Assembly: GCA_030248215.1 (NCBI GenBank)
Contig: JASANG010002826.1
Location: 120,125 to 184,124 of the forward strand
Origin: Enoplolaimus lenunculus
Taxonomy: Eukaryota > Nematoda > Enoplea > Enoplida > Thoracostomopsidae
Direction: 5' to 3'
DNA: 64,000 nucleotides
A program made the position numbers and the translations under genes. The number at the start of each line of letters is the position of its first letter. The stretch's first letter is position 1. This document shows positions 1 through 13,601 of the stretch, one piece after another. The notes under the pieces are model-generated. The model ran no database searches. It was not told where the DNA came from and saw only the letters and a list, made by a program, of their open reading frames with translations.

Positions 1-494
1 CTTGATCAGTTTCAGTGTTTTTGGAAATTTTCAAATTTTGGGTACACTTAGTATTCAGGATGAGCGGTTGGAATTGAAGCTTTAGGGTTATGCAATATCC
101 GGTGGAAATTAAGTGTAAAAGTATAAAACATTTCACTGTTAACTATGACAATAACTCAGTATATGATTGCAATAGTACCTGCATTTTATATTGTTTGAAC
201 CTTTTTCAACACAAGTGCGCTTAAAGTTAAACATGCTATATATACAATTGTTAGAGTAGCCAGAGGGCAACTTTGCCTCTCCCCTTAGAAAATTTTCAAC
301 CTTACTTGTAACTTCGAAATCATGGCATAACAAATCTCAGGGATCATTGTTCCAAAAGGCTTCCGTCAAAGATTGTTGGCAAAAACATATTACGATATGG
401 GCAGTTATACTTTTTCCTTAGCGTAATTCGGGTTGAAAACGAAATACACTAAAGAGAAAATTATTCAAATCTGTAATTTGGCTACGGTACTCTA

Positions 495-933
495 CTGCAG
501 TGACCCGAACAAGAGAGGAGGTAATAAGATAGAGGTCCCCATTTTGAACACCAATCAATAGGAATTCGTATCCCAAATAAGAGTCCATAAGCCGATAGTC
601 CCTGCACCCTGATTAGAGTCCATAAATGTCAATTGTCCCTAATTGCAGTGCATAAATAACTCGAAGACCAAATGAAGTTGAGTTCGAAACATTAAGACAT
701 ACTTAAGATTTAAAAGTACATTCCTAAATATAACCTTGCATCATCGCTCAAGATTTTGATACATGGCAAATAAACGTTTAATTCAACGGGTAATTGCAGT
801 ACCTGATACATCAGTAACGAAGGTTGACGGAGTGTTGGTTAAAAGTAAGCAACAGTCCGTAACCGTATAACAGGGGATGCGCTCAGGAGAGGACAAATAA
901 ATATCAGTCCCCCTCTTATTCGAGTCACTACAG
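495..933. mobile_element. TA-flanked MITE, CTGTAGTGACCCG family (copy 1)
   Basis: Begins CTGCAGTGACCCGAAC and ends GAGTCACTACAG, next to TA (degenerate on the right). The family has TIRs of about 26 bases (CTGTAGTGACCCGAATAAGA) and TA at the insertion site, as in Tc1/mariner-like elements. It has no coding capacity. Confidence 0.75.
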
Positions 934-2029
934 TGTATACATTGCGTATATAAAATACTGCATCAGCATTAGCAAAAGGAGGCTTATACCCCTATAAAAG
1001 TTGTGGACCCTTTTGTATGTAAGTCACGTGAGATATTGTACCAGGCCCGTAACCGGGTCACCTTGATAGGTGAACTAAACACTTTTCAAGAGGGGAAGGT
1101 TTTCGATGACTTACAAGCAAGGTTGAAAACTTTCTAAAAGGCACCATTCTTCCAGAAGGGCTGCGCCCTCCACGGTTCCCCCTTGTCTTTCTAAAACTTT
1201 TTTATATTTCTAGCTTGTTGAGCAGAAAATTGTTACAAATTCAAGCATTTAGTTATGACCGGGCGCGTGCGATACATAATAGTGCAAAAAACGTAGCGAG
1301 CAAAACGCCAAACGCAATTTAGACACTAACTTATAATACCAAATTTTTCTCGTTGGGGGAACTAATGCTTGGCACATCGTCCGTCCTTATATCTGTCATC
1401 GTTTGGAATGGTACAGATAGAACTGTAATATCAATCCACGATGCCTATTTCAATTACAAATACATTCCAATCAACAACGGTTTAAATGCAAATTATGCAT
1501 TGCAATCAACCTTGCAAAATAATTATGCACTGTGAAACTATGAATCAGCCTAAATAACGTTGTTTACCAGCAACAACAGTCAGTTCCGTATTCAAAAGTT
1601 AAACGGGGGCTGCAAGAACAGTTTACGTGGATATAAGTAGTAAAAAAGTTTACTAACACAGACTACGGGTTAAACTGTCAAAAGTCAACCGGGTGGAGCA
1701 AGGGCACGCAAAATGAGCGTCTACACCGTTTGTGCAGCCTCGAAGCCAGAAATTTTTAATGTGGGGGGTAAGAACAAAATTTTCTAAATCCTAATAGAAA
1801 ATTGTTTAAATACAGTTGAAAAATTTTCCGTCAGGAAGGTGTACACCTGTTGGTAGCTGTAGCAAAAAGAAGCAAAAAGGAGTTTATATCAATGCGTAAA
1901 AATTTGAATTCCGCTTTTAAATTGAACAAAATCACAGCATAATTAATTTTCCGGCAATTTTTTACCTACGCTAAACATATTACGCTGGCTATGTGACTGC
2001 AGATATTTATATATCTGAAGTGGTATCAC

Positions 2030-2105
2030 GACAATTCGTCGCCCGACACTTTGTCGACCGATCAGTTGTACATGCGAAATCTCGTCGAGTCGACATTTTG
2101 TCGCA
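2030..2105. repeat. GTCG/CGAC short-palindrome repeat
   Basis: ATCACGACAATTCGTCGCCC then GACACTTTGTCGACCG: a chain of CGAC..GTCG half-palindromes that also occurs at 17722-17815 and 26446-26480. Confidence 0.6.
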
Positions 2106-2305
2106 CGTCATTATAATTTAGGCTACAATGAAACGGTTTTGCGCTTAGGTCACAATTGACAGTCAGGCAATCAGTTGTAATGGTTAAGTTGACTGGTTCA
2201 AAGTTAGGTTCCGAGTCCTTAAAAATACACATGCCATAATATTAACGCAATGTGCAGTTAAAAGCAATGAACATTTTGTACAAAACATATAAACATTAGA
2301 CGAAC

Positions 2306-2484
2306 GGCTCATGTTAAGGGGCGTCCAGGTTTCTCGTGGGTCTATAAAAGAGTAAGTTTAGATTCTAGATTACATTTTTTGCTTAGGCTTAAGCTCAGGC
2401 TTAGGAGCTGATTTTTGCAGCGATTAGGTTTAAGCTTAGGAATACGCCTAATCTACTGTTACGCCCCTTAACGTAACATTGGCC
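2306..2484 (-). mobile_element. GGCC-family MITE with exact 8-bp duplication
   Basis: Ends are GGCTCATGTTA and TAACATTGGCC. The flanks AGACGAAC (2298-2305 and 2485-2492) are identical. The inside has GCTTAGG/CTTAAGC-like hexamers and the family core (TAATCTACTGTTACGCCCC). Confidence 0.9.
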
Positions 2485-3114
2485 AGACGAACTGTCCAGT
2501 AGTGGAGTTACCCATGATTTCATTACATGAGGAAATAAAGCTTACGTAAGCTTTTTGCAAAGAGTTAGCCATGAATATCTTAAACCTAACACAAATACCT
2601 TTATCGGTTTTCCAACAACCTCGGGAAGGATTATCGTATCTATAGCTGCCTAAAATATGCCCTCCACAACAGACTGGTCTCAGTTTTGACGTATTTCATA
2701 TTTTGATTCCGATGTAAAAAAATGTGTAAACATACTACTCTGCCACGATATGTGCATAATAGATGTAAGATGCAAAAAAATGAACGTTCAGAGCAGCGGT
2801 TTAAGTGTTTTGATCATATGTTTTGTGAAGATTGTACGCAGATTCATTCTTGATTCAAAGACACCAGAATTCTTGTAAATACATTGAGAGGGAAGACCCT
2901 GAGGCGATTAAGCGCTTTTCATACCTGAAAGAAATGGCTTTTTGATCCATGAAACATTATACACTGGAAGTGCGCAAAGGCAAAAGTAACTGAAACAAAA
3001 AAATTATTCATTTTCTCAAACGCCAAGTCCTATAAAGTTTACGGCCGTGTATTTTTTGCAAAAAAATGACATTAAAAACGTTTGTTTTAATCAAGGGCGT
3101 ATATATACAAATGG

Positions 3115-3425
3115 CAGAGGCGGATCGTAAACTTTCTGTCGGGACGGTGGGCTGGCAAATGTTATGAAAGGAAAAATAAGTGAAGTAGGGAGGGAGCTAA
3201 TCATTTTATCACCAAAAAGTTTTCCTAGGGGGAAAATTGTAAGGTAGAGACGTTACCATTTACCATTTTGTAACAAAAAATTTCTGAGGGTAAAAATTGT
3301 ATTTTTTACAAAAAATTTCTACGGCAAAATTTTAACGTAGGGACCGTAATAAACACTTTATCACAAAAAATTCTAACTGGGGAACGTACACCCCCCTCGC
3401 CCACCCCCGTCTTGATCCGCTAATG
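3115..3425. mobile_element. hAT-type MITE, second family
   Basis: Ends are CAGAGGCGGATC and GATCCGCTAATG. The flanks ACAAATGG and ACAACGGG agree at six of eight. Inside are the same repeated ACCATTTTATCACAAAAAAT units. Confidence 0.8.
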
Positions 3426-3944
3426 ACAACGGGCGTTGTGGAGGGGATATACAGCAATTTTATCACAATTTTGAAAAACTGCATGTTCAGAGTTGAAGGC
3501 CAAAATGTAAAGAACAGTGGCGGAACAGTAGTAGTATTATAAGCATATTACTAAGCTTAAGCGTTTGGAGATTTTATACCCTCTAGAAATGAAATTCTGG
3601 CTAACGGCGCTGGTTTGAATTAAAATTATCGTATTTTCACTCGTTCACATCCGGCTGTTGAGTTTAATAGATTGCGTGGGCGTAAAACATCAAACGCATG
3701 GACAGTGTAGTAAAATGTCATGATGCAAACGAACGGCGGCGAATCAAAATTGACGCATGGCGTATAAAAAGGGCAGTTAGAACAGATTTAGTGCCCAGAG
3801 CTTAAAGTTTCCATTTCCACCTCACACGCTTTCCCCGAAAATTACACGTAGAACGTATTTGAGATTGTTGCATTTAAATCTGAATGAAAACACAGAAATG
3901 TTAACCGCTGATACTGTAGCTACGCCTATACCTGTTCTGTTTAA

Positions 3945-4087
3945 GGCCAATGTTACTTTAAGAGGCGTAACAGTAGATTAAGCGTATTCCTAAGCCTAAA
4001 TCTAAGCGTTGCAAAAATCTGTTCCTAAAACTAAGCCTAAGCAAAAAATGTAGTCTAGAATCTAAGCCTACTAAAGTAACATGGGCC
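3945..4087 (+). mobile_element. GGCC-family MITE
   Basis: Ends are GGCCAATGTTACTTT and AAAGTAACATGGGCC. A 12-base repeat, GCTACGCCTATA, lies at 3919-3930 and 4088-4099. On the left it is separated from the GGCC end by 14 bases. Confidence 0.85.
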
Positions 4088-4756
4088 GCTACGCCTATAA
4101 CTATTACTTGAATGTTGAACACGCACCCGCCAATCACGGAAAATATTCATCATGTAATTCCGGTCCACAAGCTGCTAGGAATAATATGTAAAATGCTAAA
4201 CTTTGACGAAAAAAATTTTGTTGGTTCCACAGGGGCCAGCTTAGAAGCTTAAAAACGATTTTGTCAAAAATACGAGTTTTGGTGTCGAATGATCAGGGAC
4301 GGCCACGAGAAGAGAAGCTCAATTAAGTTTAAAACTTGAACAATTTTTGGGCGAAAGCCGGCTGAGGGACTGAAAATATACTTGACATTCCTATTTTAAC
4401 AAAATTTTAAAATAAAGACGCTAATTGTTACGCAGACACACATGCTACAGTGTTGTAGAATAGAGCAGTTATGATCTATTATATCATAAGGACGGGCAAA
4501 TCGACAGGGGAAGCCAAACAGCCGTCGTATCCGGACCGATTAGTTTTCGTCAAGTAAAATCATTTCCTTTCCTGAATAATCGTTTAACGATTTGCTAATT
4601 TTACTTTTGACCCAATATGACGGTTCATAGGAGTCTTGTACACATTGTCTCACAAACTTTGGTTTAAACCCAAGCTTATATTCGGCAAAAGGCTTATCTG
4701 AGCCTAAAACTGTGAATACGCCAGATCGTTAACCTAAAAATGGTGAGGGATGTGTA

Positions 4757-4930
4757 CAATGGCGGATCCATAAGGGGGCACCCCGGCCGTGGGCCCCCCC
4801 AACAGCATCTCGACAAAAATTATATAGCAATTTTGTGACATTAGTTCGTCGTTTGTGTATGGGTCAAAAGCAAGTTTATTACCTGTGAAATTTTGCCCCC
4901 CCCCATTTTAAGATCCTGGATCAGCCACTG
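4757..4930. mobile_element. hAT-type MITE with exact 8-bp duplication
   Basis: TIRs are CAATGGCGGATCCA and TGGATCAGCCACTG. The flanks are an exact 8-bp repeat, GATGTGTA, at 4749-4756 and 4931-4938. An 8-bp duplication with CA..GG-type ends is typical of hAT elements. 174 bases, no coding. Confidence 0.92.
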
Positions 4931-5304
4931 GATGTGTACAACAGCCGGTACGCCATTGATCAAACTACATACTGGTGTACATAGAAGCGAAACGGAGATT
5001 ACGCATTGTGAGATTCCATAAATGCTACCGTAAACCAAAATAACCAATATCCTGTTACTACTCTGTGGTTGATAATCAAATATCTCTATACCCTTTGTGT
5101 CTATTCCTTGTGAATCGTCTCTGGCAACATTTCGTTCGTTGATTGTTGCTTTGTTCAATATGAGAAGCCTCAGATCGCCAGAAAATGTCGCCTCGCCTCT
5201 TGATATTTTCAGACCTTCCTATATAACCTATTTCTTTAATGCGTTTCTCTGACAACATTTGTTCAGTTCGTTGTTGCTGAATTGTTCAATATACAAGCTC
5301 GTAT

Positions 5305-5478
5305 CAATGGCGGATCCATGGGGGGGTGTCCCGGCCGCGGCTCCCGCCCCCAACAGCATCTCGATAAAAATTATATTGCAGTTTTGTGACAATAGTTTGT
5401 GGTTTGTGTATGGGACAAAAGTAAGTTTATTACCTGTGAAATTTTGCCCCCCATTTTGAGATCCTGGGTCCGCCACTG
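5305..5478. mobile_element. hAT-type MITE, same family, second copy
   Basis: TIRs are CAATGGCGGATCCA and GGGTCCGCCACTG. The flanks GCTCGTAT and GCTCGAAA agree at six of eight positions. Same orientation as the copy 375 bases to the left. Confidence 0.88.
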
Positions 5479-5486
5479 GCTCGAAA

Positions 5487-8400
5487 CATAAGATGTGAAA
5501 TCTCAGATCTCCGAAATATTTTGCCTCGCCTCCTCTCAGATATTTTTAGTCGTCTTCAGTATGCCGGATTGGGCAGGGACCTGTCAACATCACAAATATT
5601 AAGGCATTTTCGAACGTGACAGCGAATCTATAAACGGATGCTCGTGTCACTTATTGACGTTTACCAACCTGATGTAACCATTTTGCACCTGTCCAGCAAA
5701 CATCAAAAATTGCAATTGCATTCCGCGAATTAGTCGGTTTACAGCTTCAGTCTATACCTTGCGCGATGCGCTACCCACAGACAGCTTGGAGCAATGACTG
5801 TCAGAGGCGTAAAAGAGTTAAACTCTATCATCTTGCAGGGGCGTAGCCAAGAAATCTGAGGACTGCAGAAAACCTAATCGATGAATCAAGAAACGTTTTG
5901 CGACTGCTGCAACGAGATTTCTGGTTTATACAAGGACCAGGTAGTCACGTGTGTATCGAAATTTTCTAGAGCAAGGTTATTTTTTAAATTACCTCTAGAA
6001 CGCCATATTGGACTCTGCCCTTACATACACATTCTGTAAAACTCAGCCCACTGCATAGTTTTAGCGAAGAGTTACGCGCATGGCTTCCGCACTGTAGGAG
6101 ACTCAAAAATTTCTATCAGCCAACGGAATGCTAACGTAATTTTAGTCCTAAATCTTAATACAAAATTTTAATTGTTTAATTTATGTTCAAGACCCATTTG
6201 CTTGAGTGGGTTCGGTTTCGATCCGCCCGAGCTTACGCAAACGAGGATATCTTATTTGACGACACGAATGCCAAAAGTGTTGTAAGCAGGTAATCAAAAA
6301 TCCAAGATATATTTTAAATTTTGACTTGATATTGGTGCACCTGGTGACGTTTCATTTTGTTTTTGAAGCAACCAGCTTAATATATATTGAAGTAAGGACA
6401 AATGCTGTCAACGGCACAGCGTCGCTGCGTTAAAACGCGATTTGTGCAGTTGTTAATTGAAGGCACCAAGTGTCAAAAAGTGACACTTATTTGGTGGTTT
6501 TGTCAAAATTTATTCAAACTTGTTGTAAATGAGGTGACTGTTCAGCACAACTGGTTCTTGAGGCAAGGCGGATGCACATGTTGTTGACCGGACGCCACAC
6601 GATGTGTAATAGTGAACAACAAGTCCGGTAGCGAAGCCAAACGAATTTGCAAACACAATTTTTGTACTAAATCTCATTTTTTGTTGTCATTCGCAAAAAT
6701 CCTATTTTCGTCTTCGAGGTGTATTTACTTTCTTTTGAATAAACATCCAGGCTAATACGCTTTTTGCTCGTATTCACAAATGTGTGAAGCACCTATTACT
6801 AGTTGGTGATATGCCTTGCAACTTTCGAGTAGAAGGAATCATGAACTTGTCTGGGCCAGGGTGCAATCGGAGGTGAAAAATACCGGAGCCGGTGGTCAAC
6901 GAAATTTGCCGGAACCGGAGCCGGAGGTGAGGCGAAATTAGGTAGTAAAAACAATGGCTAATTGGTTAATTTTAGCCAATATCTGTAATATGTTAAGTTG
7001 TTTAGTTTTACACTAATTTTCTGCGAAATTTCGGAAATTCTTTTCAGAAAATTGTGCCAAAAGTAAAACAAAACGCGCTAAACAGATAACTCGCAAAATT
7101 ATGCAAAATTTTACTTCCAAAATTGCCGGAATCTCTGGCAAAAATTCTACCGGAGCCGATCTTCTGCCGGAGCCAAAGGCAGACCTCGGTTGTATCCTTG
7201 TGGGGGCCCTTTACCGGTGGGGATTCCTCAAAAGGGGTATGAGCTGCTCCGACCCTGGGGTTAAGCTTACGATTATGTTCAGCTCTGTATTAGGCTAAAG
7301 CGTAGTACATTGTCGGGCGACGAATTGTAGTAGATTTGCTAAAAACACACTTGAAAAAACTTTCCTTACTCGAACCTTATTTTACTACCTACAACAATTA
7401 TATATGTCACACACAGATTTGAGAAACCAACTTACACTTATTTCACACCGAAAGTATAACAATCGTCTTGTGGCCGTAATTGACTTTCTGATAAACCTAT
7501 TAACACGGCTTAAAAAGCGGCAATATATTACTTTGAAAAAACTCGACACAAAGGTACGAACTGAATTTTTCGCATTGAAATGCCACAACAACGCACGTTG
7601 TAACGTTTAATTTTCAATACCAACTCGCCTCAGCTGAGCACTACCCAATGTCATGCCCGTGGCTAGCTCAACTTGCTAGGGAAAGCTAAAAAATTGTCAA
7701 CAAGTGCACGCAAATGTTTTCGACGATTTACATTCGATGTTGATACTCCTGTGATGAAGGGGCAAAAAAATTTTCCACGGAGGTGTTGAGAGCCCTTCCG
7801 ACCCCCTTATAGCAACTAGTCCATTTAAGGTTGACATGTGTCATAGCAATAAAATTCGTTAGCCAAGTTATTATTACACAAAGTTTGGGCGTATGCAGGA
7901 AAGAGCTTTAATTAAACGGCTACTCGTTACGTTATTCGATTAATTTTCACAGACATTAAACGGGTGTCAGTTCTAATTAGAACGGCACGTGACACCACTT
8001 AGACGTTTAGGCAAGTGTTTGTGTCAAATTTAAGATCGGTAAAACGACACAGTTTGTATGAATTGCTCCTGTGGCAGTGTGAGAAACAGTTTCGGCAATT
8101 GGTGAGTGTCGGATAAGTTTAGATTGACAACAGATCATCGCTAATGAATTCCGGTACCTCTGAGAATAACAAGTGACCTAGGCAGATCACACGTAAGTCT
8201 CGCTACGTCATATGGAAACCGAGATGGTTTATATAGATTTCGATGACCAACACCAACATCGCGGCGGACATCGCCCGTCTTAGAAAGTGTGCCCCTCCCT
8301 GAACTCGGATGTGAAGTGGGCACAGGCACGTAGCTAACTAACCTTGCTAGGGGAAGCTAAAAATGTTTCAGGAGGAGCGTACAACGGTTTTCGATGACTT

Positions 8401-11400
8401 ACAGGCAAGGTTTAAAATTTTCCAAGGGGGGTAAAAATGTTTCCAGCGGCGGATTGACCTCCTCCGGCGCCGCTCTGGTTACCGACCCGAATGGGCATCA
8501 TTATTCGACAGTGTATCGAAATGATGAACATTTAGTACAAATATATTTAGTTACCTAGCATTTGTTCGATATTAACGACGGGTCAAAAAACACGGACTGC
8601 TTGTCAAAAGTATTTTTGCCAATGGTGCATAGCAACCATTCATCTCGTTCGCTGCTATTAAACCAACTTTAGCCTTTTACTTTAAACCAGATTTCAAAAC
8701 TTGTGGCATTGCGATTATTCTCTGAGTCAGAAGCTTCTTAAAAAGCATTTTGACACGGGGTGCGGTGAAAATAAACTTTAAACGCAAGTCACATTTTATA
8801 CTTATTCAAACGAATTTTACTATCATTCGGTATATACTAAAAGTAACACATTCTCCCAAAAGAACACTTTTATCCCATCTTTGCTACACAGTCGCGGGGT
8901 TTTCGCGGAATCCCTTTTTGGAGTATTAAACTGTTCAAAGTTATAAGTTCAATTATAAAATTATCTGCTGCAATCTTATATTTATGTTTTCTTTCAAAAA
9001 ACATGAAAACTATTGTGCTTTTCACAGTTAGATGGATAATATGCCGAAATTTGACTGTTTTAAGTTAATTGTAGCAGTACCAGACGCCTAAAAACTAAGC
9101 GAGATGGGTTGACGTTTAGCCTATTCACCCTTTTTGCAAGCTGTCACAAATAATTTTTATGAATTCAAAAATTTTAACACTGTTATGATCGAAGTTTAAC
9201 AATCTCATAAACATTACCTGTAAACATAAAACAATTATAAGTATAGGTATATTGGTTTTGATGAAATACACAAATCCTAACAACCGCTAAGTAATACCTA
9301 ATTTAGTAAACTACTGTTTTGCTTTAAAGTCAACTGTGATCACTGCGGTCTAAACCTTGAAAATGTCATGCTTAGCATCCAGAACATACAAATCAACTGA
9401 ACTTATTTAACGAATACCAGAAACGTAGTAAAACTAACAAAATGCTTAAATTCTAGGCTATTTATGTTGCAAAAAATTTCTTGTTTGCTGCGAAAATTAC
9501 CAGACACCTTCTGCTGAACAGCACACCAGGGGCAAACTTATAGCTTGTCCTTCATCTAAGTTGTTTGGAACTTGTAACAATTAGTTGTTTAAGCAACTTA
9601 GCATTGAAAACCCATTTTATTAAAATTAACCTACAATGTAGAATTTCAGTAGATTTGCTAAAACACGAACGGAAAAAAAGAAAATTTAAGCCATCTTCAC
9701 ACATGCAAGTTTTTGCTGCTAGAGCTTGCAGCTGCAAATACTTCATAAAAAATCATAGATAGAAATTTAGTTCACATGTGTGAATAATCATGCAAGTTCA
9801 CTGAATTGATTGTAACTCCTTTTGCATTAGCTGATAAAAAAATGCAAGTTCTGCGTGTAATTTGCAGCTGCAAGTTCTAATACGGCTTAAGTTTTAACTA
9901 TGTCGATGCATGACATTTAAAGATTATAAGTTTTGTTTATTATTGAGGTTAGATTAAATGGAAATGCAAAAATATTGAAGCTTTCTATTTTAAAAATTTG
10001 CCTTCGCTTTTTTAATTAGATTAAGCTTACTCTTGCAGAAATTTGACGAACTGTATCGCACATAAAACGCATGGCAAAAATCTAGTTTTGAATTTGGGGA
10101 AAAATTTAAAACGTTCTACAATATTTATAATACATACGTCTTTTAATTATATACCTACCTGCGTCGGTGGTGACCAGAATAAAGTTAAATAAAATAATCT
10201 GCTAAATAGCAAACCGAGTTACGCTATTAAATGCGTCAAGTTTTCCATTTTCTGGTTTAAAATGTAAAATAAACTATTTTGTAGCTGTTTAGATAACTTC
10301 TTTAGAAGGTGCTCTCAAATGTCAAGTTGCCTCGCCATATTTAACAAAACTGAATCTCTAATACCAGTTTGCGTTGTTACTTTTGAACCAACTTTGATTT
10401 CTTTACAATTTTAATCGTTGGCTTAAAAATAAAGTTCTTTAAGTATGTATTCAAACTTGGCTAACAATAGTAATTTCTCAAATTAAAACTATTCGAAAAA
10501 TAACCAAGTCAATATGCCATAATATAAACGAACTATAAATATGATGGTATCGATGTGAAAAAATGGTAAACATTTCTTAAAAATTAAAATGCTCACAGTT
10601 TAATAGCGAAAATACATAGCTAACCGAAACCCTCATAGTATCGTTAAGTTAAAAAAGCGGAACCAGAAAATTTTAGACGGGGGTCTGATCGATATATCTT
10701 TTGCTCAAGAACCCTGTTGAGCAAAGTAAACGAGATGAGAAACGCAATTTTACCACTAAACCGTTATACAAAAATCTGGTTTTGCTCCCTGTTGGTGCCT
10801 TGATCTGTGTGCCTGCTTTGAAGTCACCACTGTTTGTTAATAATACACACTTTGCCGAGTGGCTAAGATTAAATTCGCTCATGAAAACGTTGTTATAGCA
10901 AAAATCCAAAACAATATCGTTGTCATTACTAAAGCTCGAGATATGTAATATCAAAGGCTTATATAAGTACGTTGAGAGAGAGCACATTCTAATAGGCCTT
11001 GTAACTCGGTAAAACACCCGAACCCATTTACATGCGAAACAGAATGCAACTCAAAAACCCCGTTCATATGACAAAGAATCAAAATCATTCTGGCTTTTCT
11101 CTTTGTGATACCGTAAACCCGATAACCAACCTGTAAGAACAACAGCCGAACCAGATATACGTTAGATGCTTAGAACAGCCATGTTCTGATAGGACGTTTG
11201 CTATTAAACCAATCAGAAAGCTAGTTGACCTCATTTAGATTCGTCCAATAGCAAAGCGTCATGCTACTGAACCCGCAAATATATAATAGCGTTCTGAGCT
11301 GTACGCTCAGCCTCTCATGATGGTCACGAAGCGAGAACTGGTATTTTCAACTATGTGTAGCACCTATCGCCAATTAGTTACAGGTTTTCAATCAAACCAA

Positions 11401-12280
11401 CTGCGGCAGATCTCAAACTTCGCTCACTAGTACAGGACCGATCTCGTATTGGTAACTGCTGCTAAGCAGTCGTGTAACGAGGAATATGGATTGGGGGCCG
11501 CGTCTGGCCCCGTTCCTTGAGTTACTTGCCTCAAATCAAACTTAAAATCATTTAGAAGTAATAGGTTCAGCAAATTTACTGTAAATATTCGAAGTTTGCC
11601 TTGCTTTTCGAGTTAGCTCCGAGACCAATTTTGGAGTTGTCTTTAAGGCCGTGAAATTTTTTTGCGAACTGAGGATGCGGACCAGAGTCACATTAGTGAT
11701 TACCGTTCAGCTTTTTTGTACACAGGATCAATATAAAATCAGTGCCGGCAGAAGCGCCCCCACAAACCTCCAATTGGGTGGAACCCGACCTTTAGGGACC
11801 CCGCACTTTGGCAAAATAATTTTTTTGCTGACCACGAAGTTACAGAGTTGTAAAACATTTTATTGCGCCCCTCTCGGGCACTGTTTGGGGGCCGACTACC
11901 TTAACGCCGGCCTTGTACAGACAATGTTTTGCAAACTTGAATTTGAAAGAAAATCTCTGACCCGAAGCGACCGCGAAACTTGACGAAAATTTTGTATATT
12001 TTGTAAATTACGCCAAAATTGCTGATTCTATTTGAAGGGCACGGTCATACGGCCGGCCTCCTTTTTTAATACGCCCCTGCTGCTGGTAGGTACTACACAC
12101 ATTTGAGAATAGGGGCATAGATATTAAGAAATCCAAAATGTGATTGAGCAAAATGACAAAATTTGTCCACCAGCTATCTAAAATATAGTTGAATTGCCAG
12201 TTTTCATGAATGAGCTAGTTTGACCTGAGGTTGTCCAATCAAACCTCACCACCGACATACAACGATTTGTCGTAGATTCA
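5487..12280. other. no firm gene; unassigned AT-rich sequence
   Basis: Contains CCGGAGCC repeat material (6861-7190) and pieces of the AAAATTTTC..GCAAGG repeat (near 7672-7740 and 8336-8450). It also has the motifs GTGTAGCACCTAT near 6783 and 11350 and AGGTACTACACACATTTG near 12085, both shared with other places. I see no supported exon. Confidence 0.55.
6861..7190. repeat. CCGGAGCC-rich repeat related to the GGTGCAACCG elements
   Basis: GGGTGCAATCGGAGGTGAAA at the left and several ACCGGAGCCG/GCCGGAGCC motifs on both sides of an AT-rich centre. The right end is CAGACCTCGGTTGTATCCTTG. Similar CCGGAGG/CACCTCCGGA motifs bracket 50385-50620. Confidence 0.5.
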
Positions 12281-12290
12281 CGAAGACGTA

Positions 12291-12737
12291 CTGTATTGAC
12301 CAGAATAAGACGGGAGGGGGGTAATAAGAGGGGGTCCCTATTATGAGTCCCGATTAATAGGAATCCGTATCCATAATAAGAGTCCGTAAGCGGATGAGTC
12401 CTTAAACCGTAATTAGAGCCCATAAATGTCAATTATCCCTAATCCTACCGCATAAATGACTCCGGGTCCAAATAATTTGACTTCGAAACTTTAAAGCGTA
12501 CATAAGTTTTGAAAGCCCATTCCAACGTGTAACCTTCCATTATCCCTCAAGCTATTGACACAACACAAACAAACATTTAATTCAACGGATAGTTGCAGTA
12601 CCGGATATATATCAATAACGAAGGGTGGTGGAGCGTTGGTTAAAAATAAATAACAGTCCGTAACCGAATAACAAGGGGGGTACCCTCTGGAGATGCCAAA
12701 TAAATATCAATCCCCCCTCTTATTCGGGCCAATACAG
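12291..12737. mobile_element. TA-flanked MITE, CTGTAGTGACCCG family (copy 2)
   Basis: Begins CTGTATTGACCAGAATAAGA, ends GGGCCAATACAG, flanked by TA on both sides (ACGTA / TACGT). Confidence 0.8.
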
Positions 12738-13114
12738 TACGTTTAATGTTTGGACTCTCCAAATCAAAATCCTGTCACCGTCCATTGACCTGCAGCTGTC
12801 GTTACGTACACATATCAGCTTGTTGCCTTGTAATATTGGTCAAACACCTTATTTAGAATCCACAAATGGTACTAGAAACAGCAGCGTCAATTTGAACACT
12901 AACAAATAAAACACTGATTTTACTTTTCAAACCACAGCGCACTACGTTTATTGCACGTAACGGATGATGAGGGCATGTACGTTCTATTAAATCGCATCTA
13001 AATTTTTATAAGTTATTTATACAACAACCGCAACATGAACCCATAAAAAATATTTGGCCGGGAATATAAAAACGAAACTTTTACGGAGTTTGGAATGAAA
13101 CACAAATAGCAGCA

Positions 13115-13200
13115 GGCAGCGACGGATCTATAAATTTTTGATGGAGAGGCGGGCTTGCAAAAGTTATGAAACACAATTTTCGTGCCAATTTTCTAAGAGA
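13115..13200. mobile_element. hAT-type MITE, second family, left fragment
   Basis: GCAGCGACGGATCTATAAAT is followed by GGCGGGCTTGCAAAAGTTAT, matching the left end of the family. No right end is seen. Confidence 0.5.
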
Positions 13201-13260
13201 AAAAATTGTAATTACACTAACCACAACAATATTCCTAAATATTTTAGAGTACAAACTTTT

Positions 13261-13437
13261 GGCCCATGTTACTTTTGTGTCATCACGTTTTATTACACGA
13301 TTACAGTAGAGTAGGACTAGATTTTCGGCTGTTGTTTGCTTAGGTTTAGACTTACGATTAATACTTATTTTTCGGCTTAGACATAAGCTTACGAATTTGC
13401 TTAACCTTGGTTTACCGATCTAAAAGTAACCTTGGCC
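13261..13437 (-). mobile_element. GGCC-family MITE
   Basis: Ends are GGCCCATGTTACTTTT and AAAAGTAACCTTGGCC, with TTGCTTAGGTTTAGACTTAC inside. Confidence 0.8.
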
Positions 13438-13601
13438 ACGTTTTGCTAGCGTCGTATCAAATAACTATCACTAGCTTCGTCATGAATGAAGCATTTAATA
13501 CTTAGATCACTAGCGGCGATCTTGGGCATAAAACGTCTAACCCGTCCGTAGCAACAGAAAGGCCAAAATGGCTCAGCCTGACCTAAGGAAGTTTTGATCC
13601 C

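Larger units (their letters stand above)
1..2297. other. no gene seen; repeats only
   Basis: Holds the TA-flanked MITE at 495-933, two pieces of a repeat with GAAAATTTTCAACCTTRCTTGTAA (near 285 and 1110-1150), and the GTCG/CGAC repeat at 2030. The short ORFs are not convincing. Confidence 0.6.

Noticed and set aside
12178-12432. 84-codon minus-strand ORF
   Set aside because: Lies mostly inside the TA-flanked MITE at 12291-12737.
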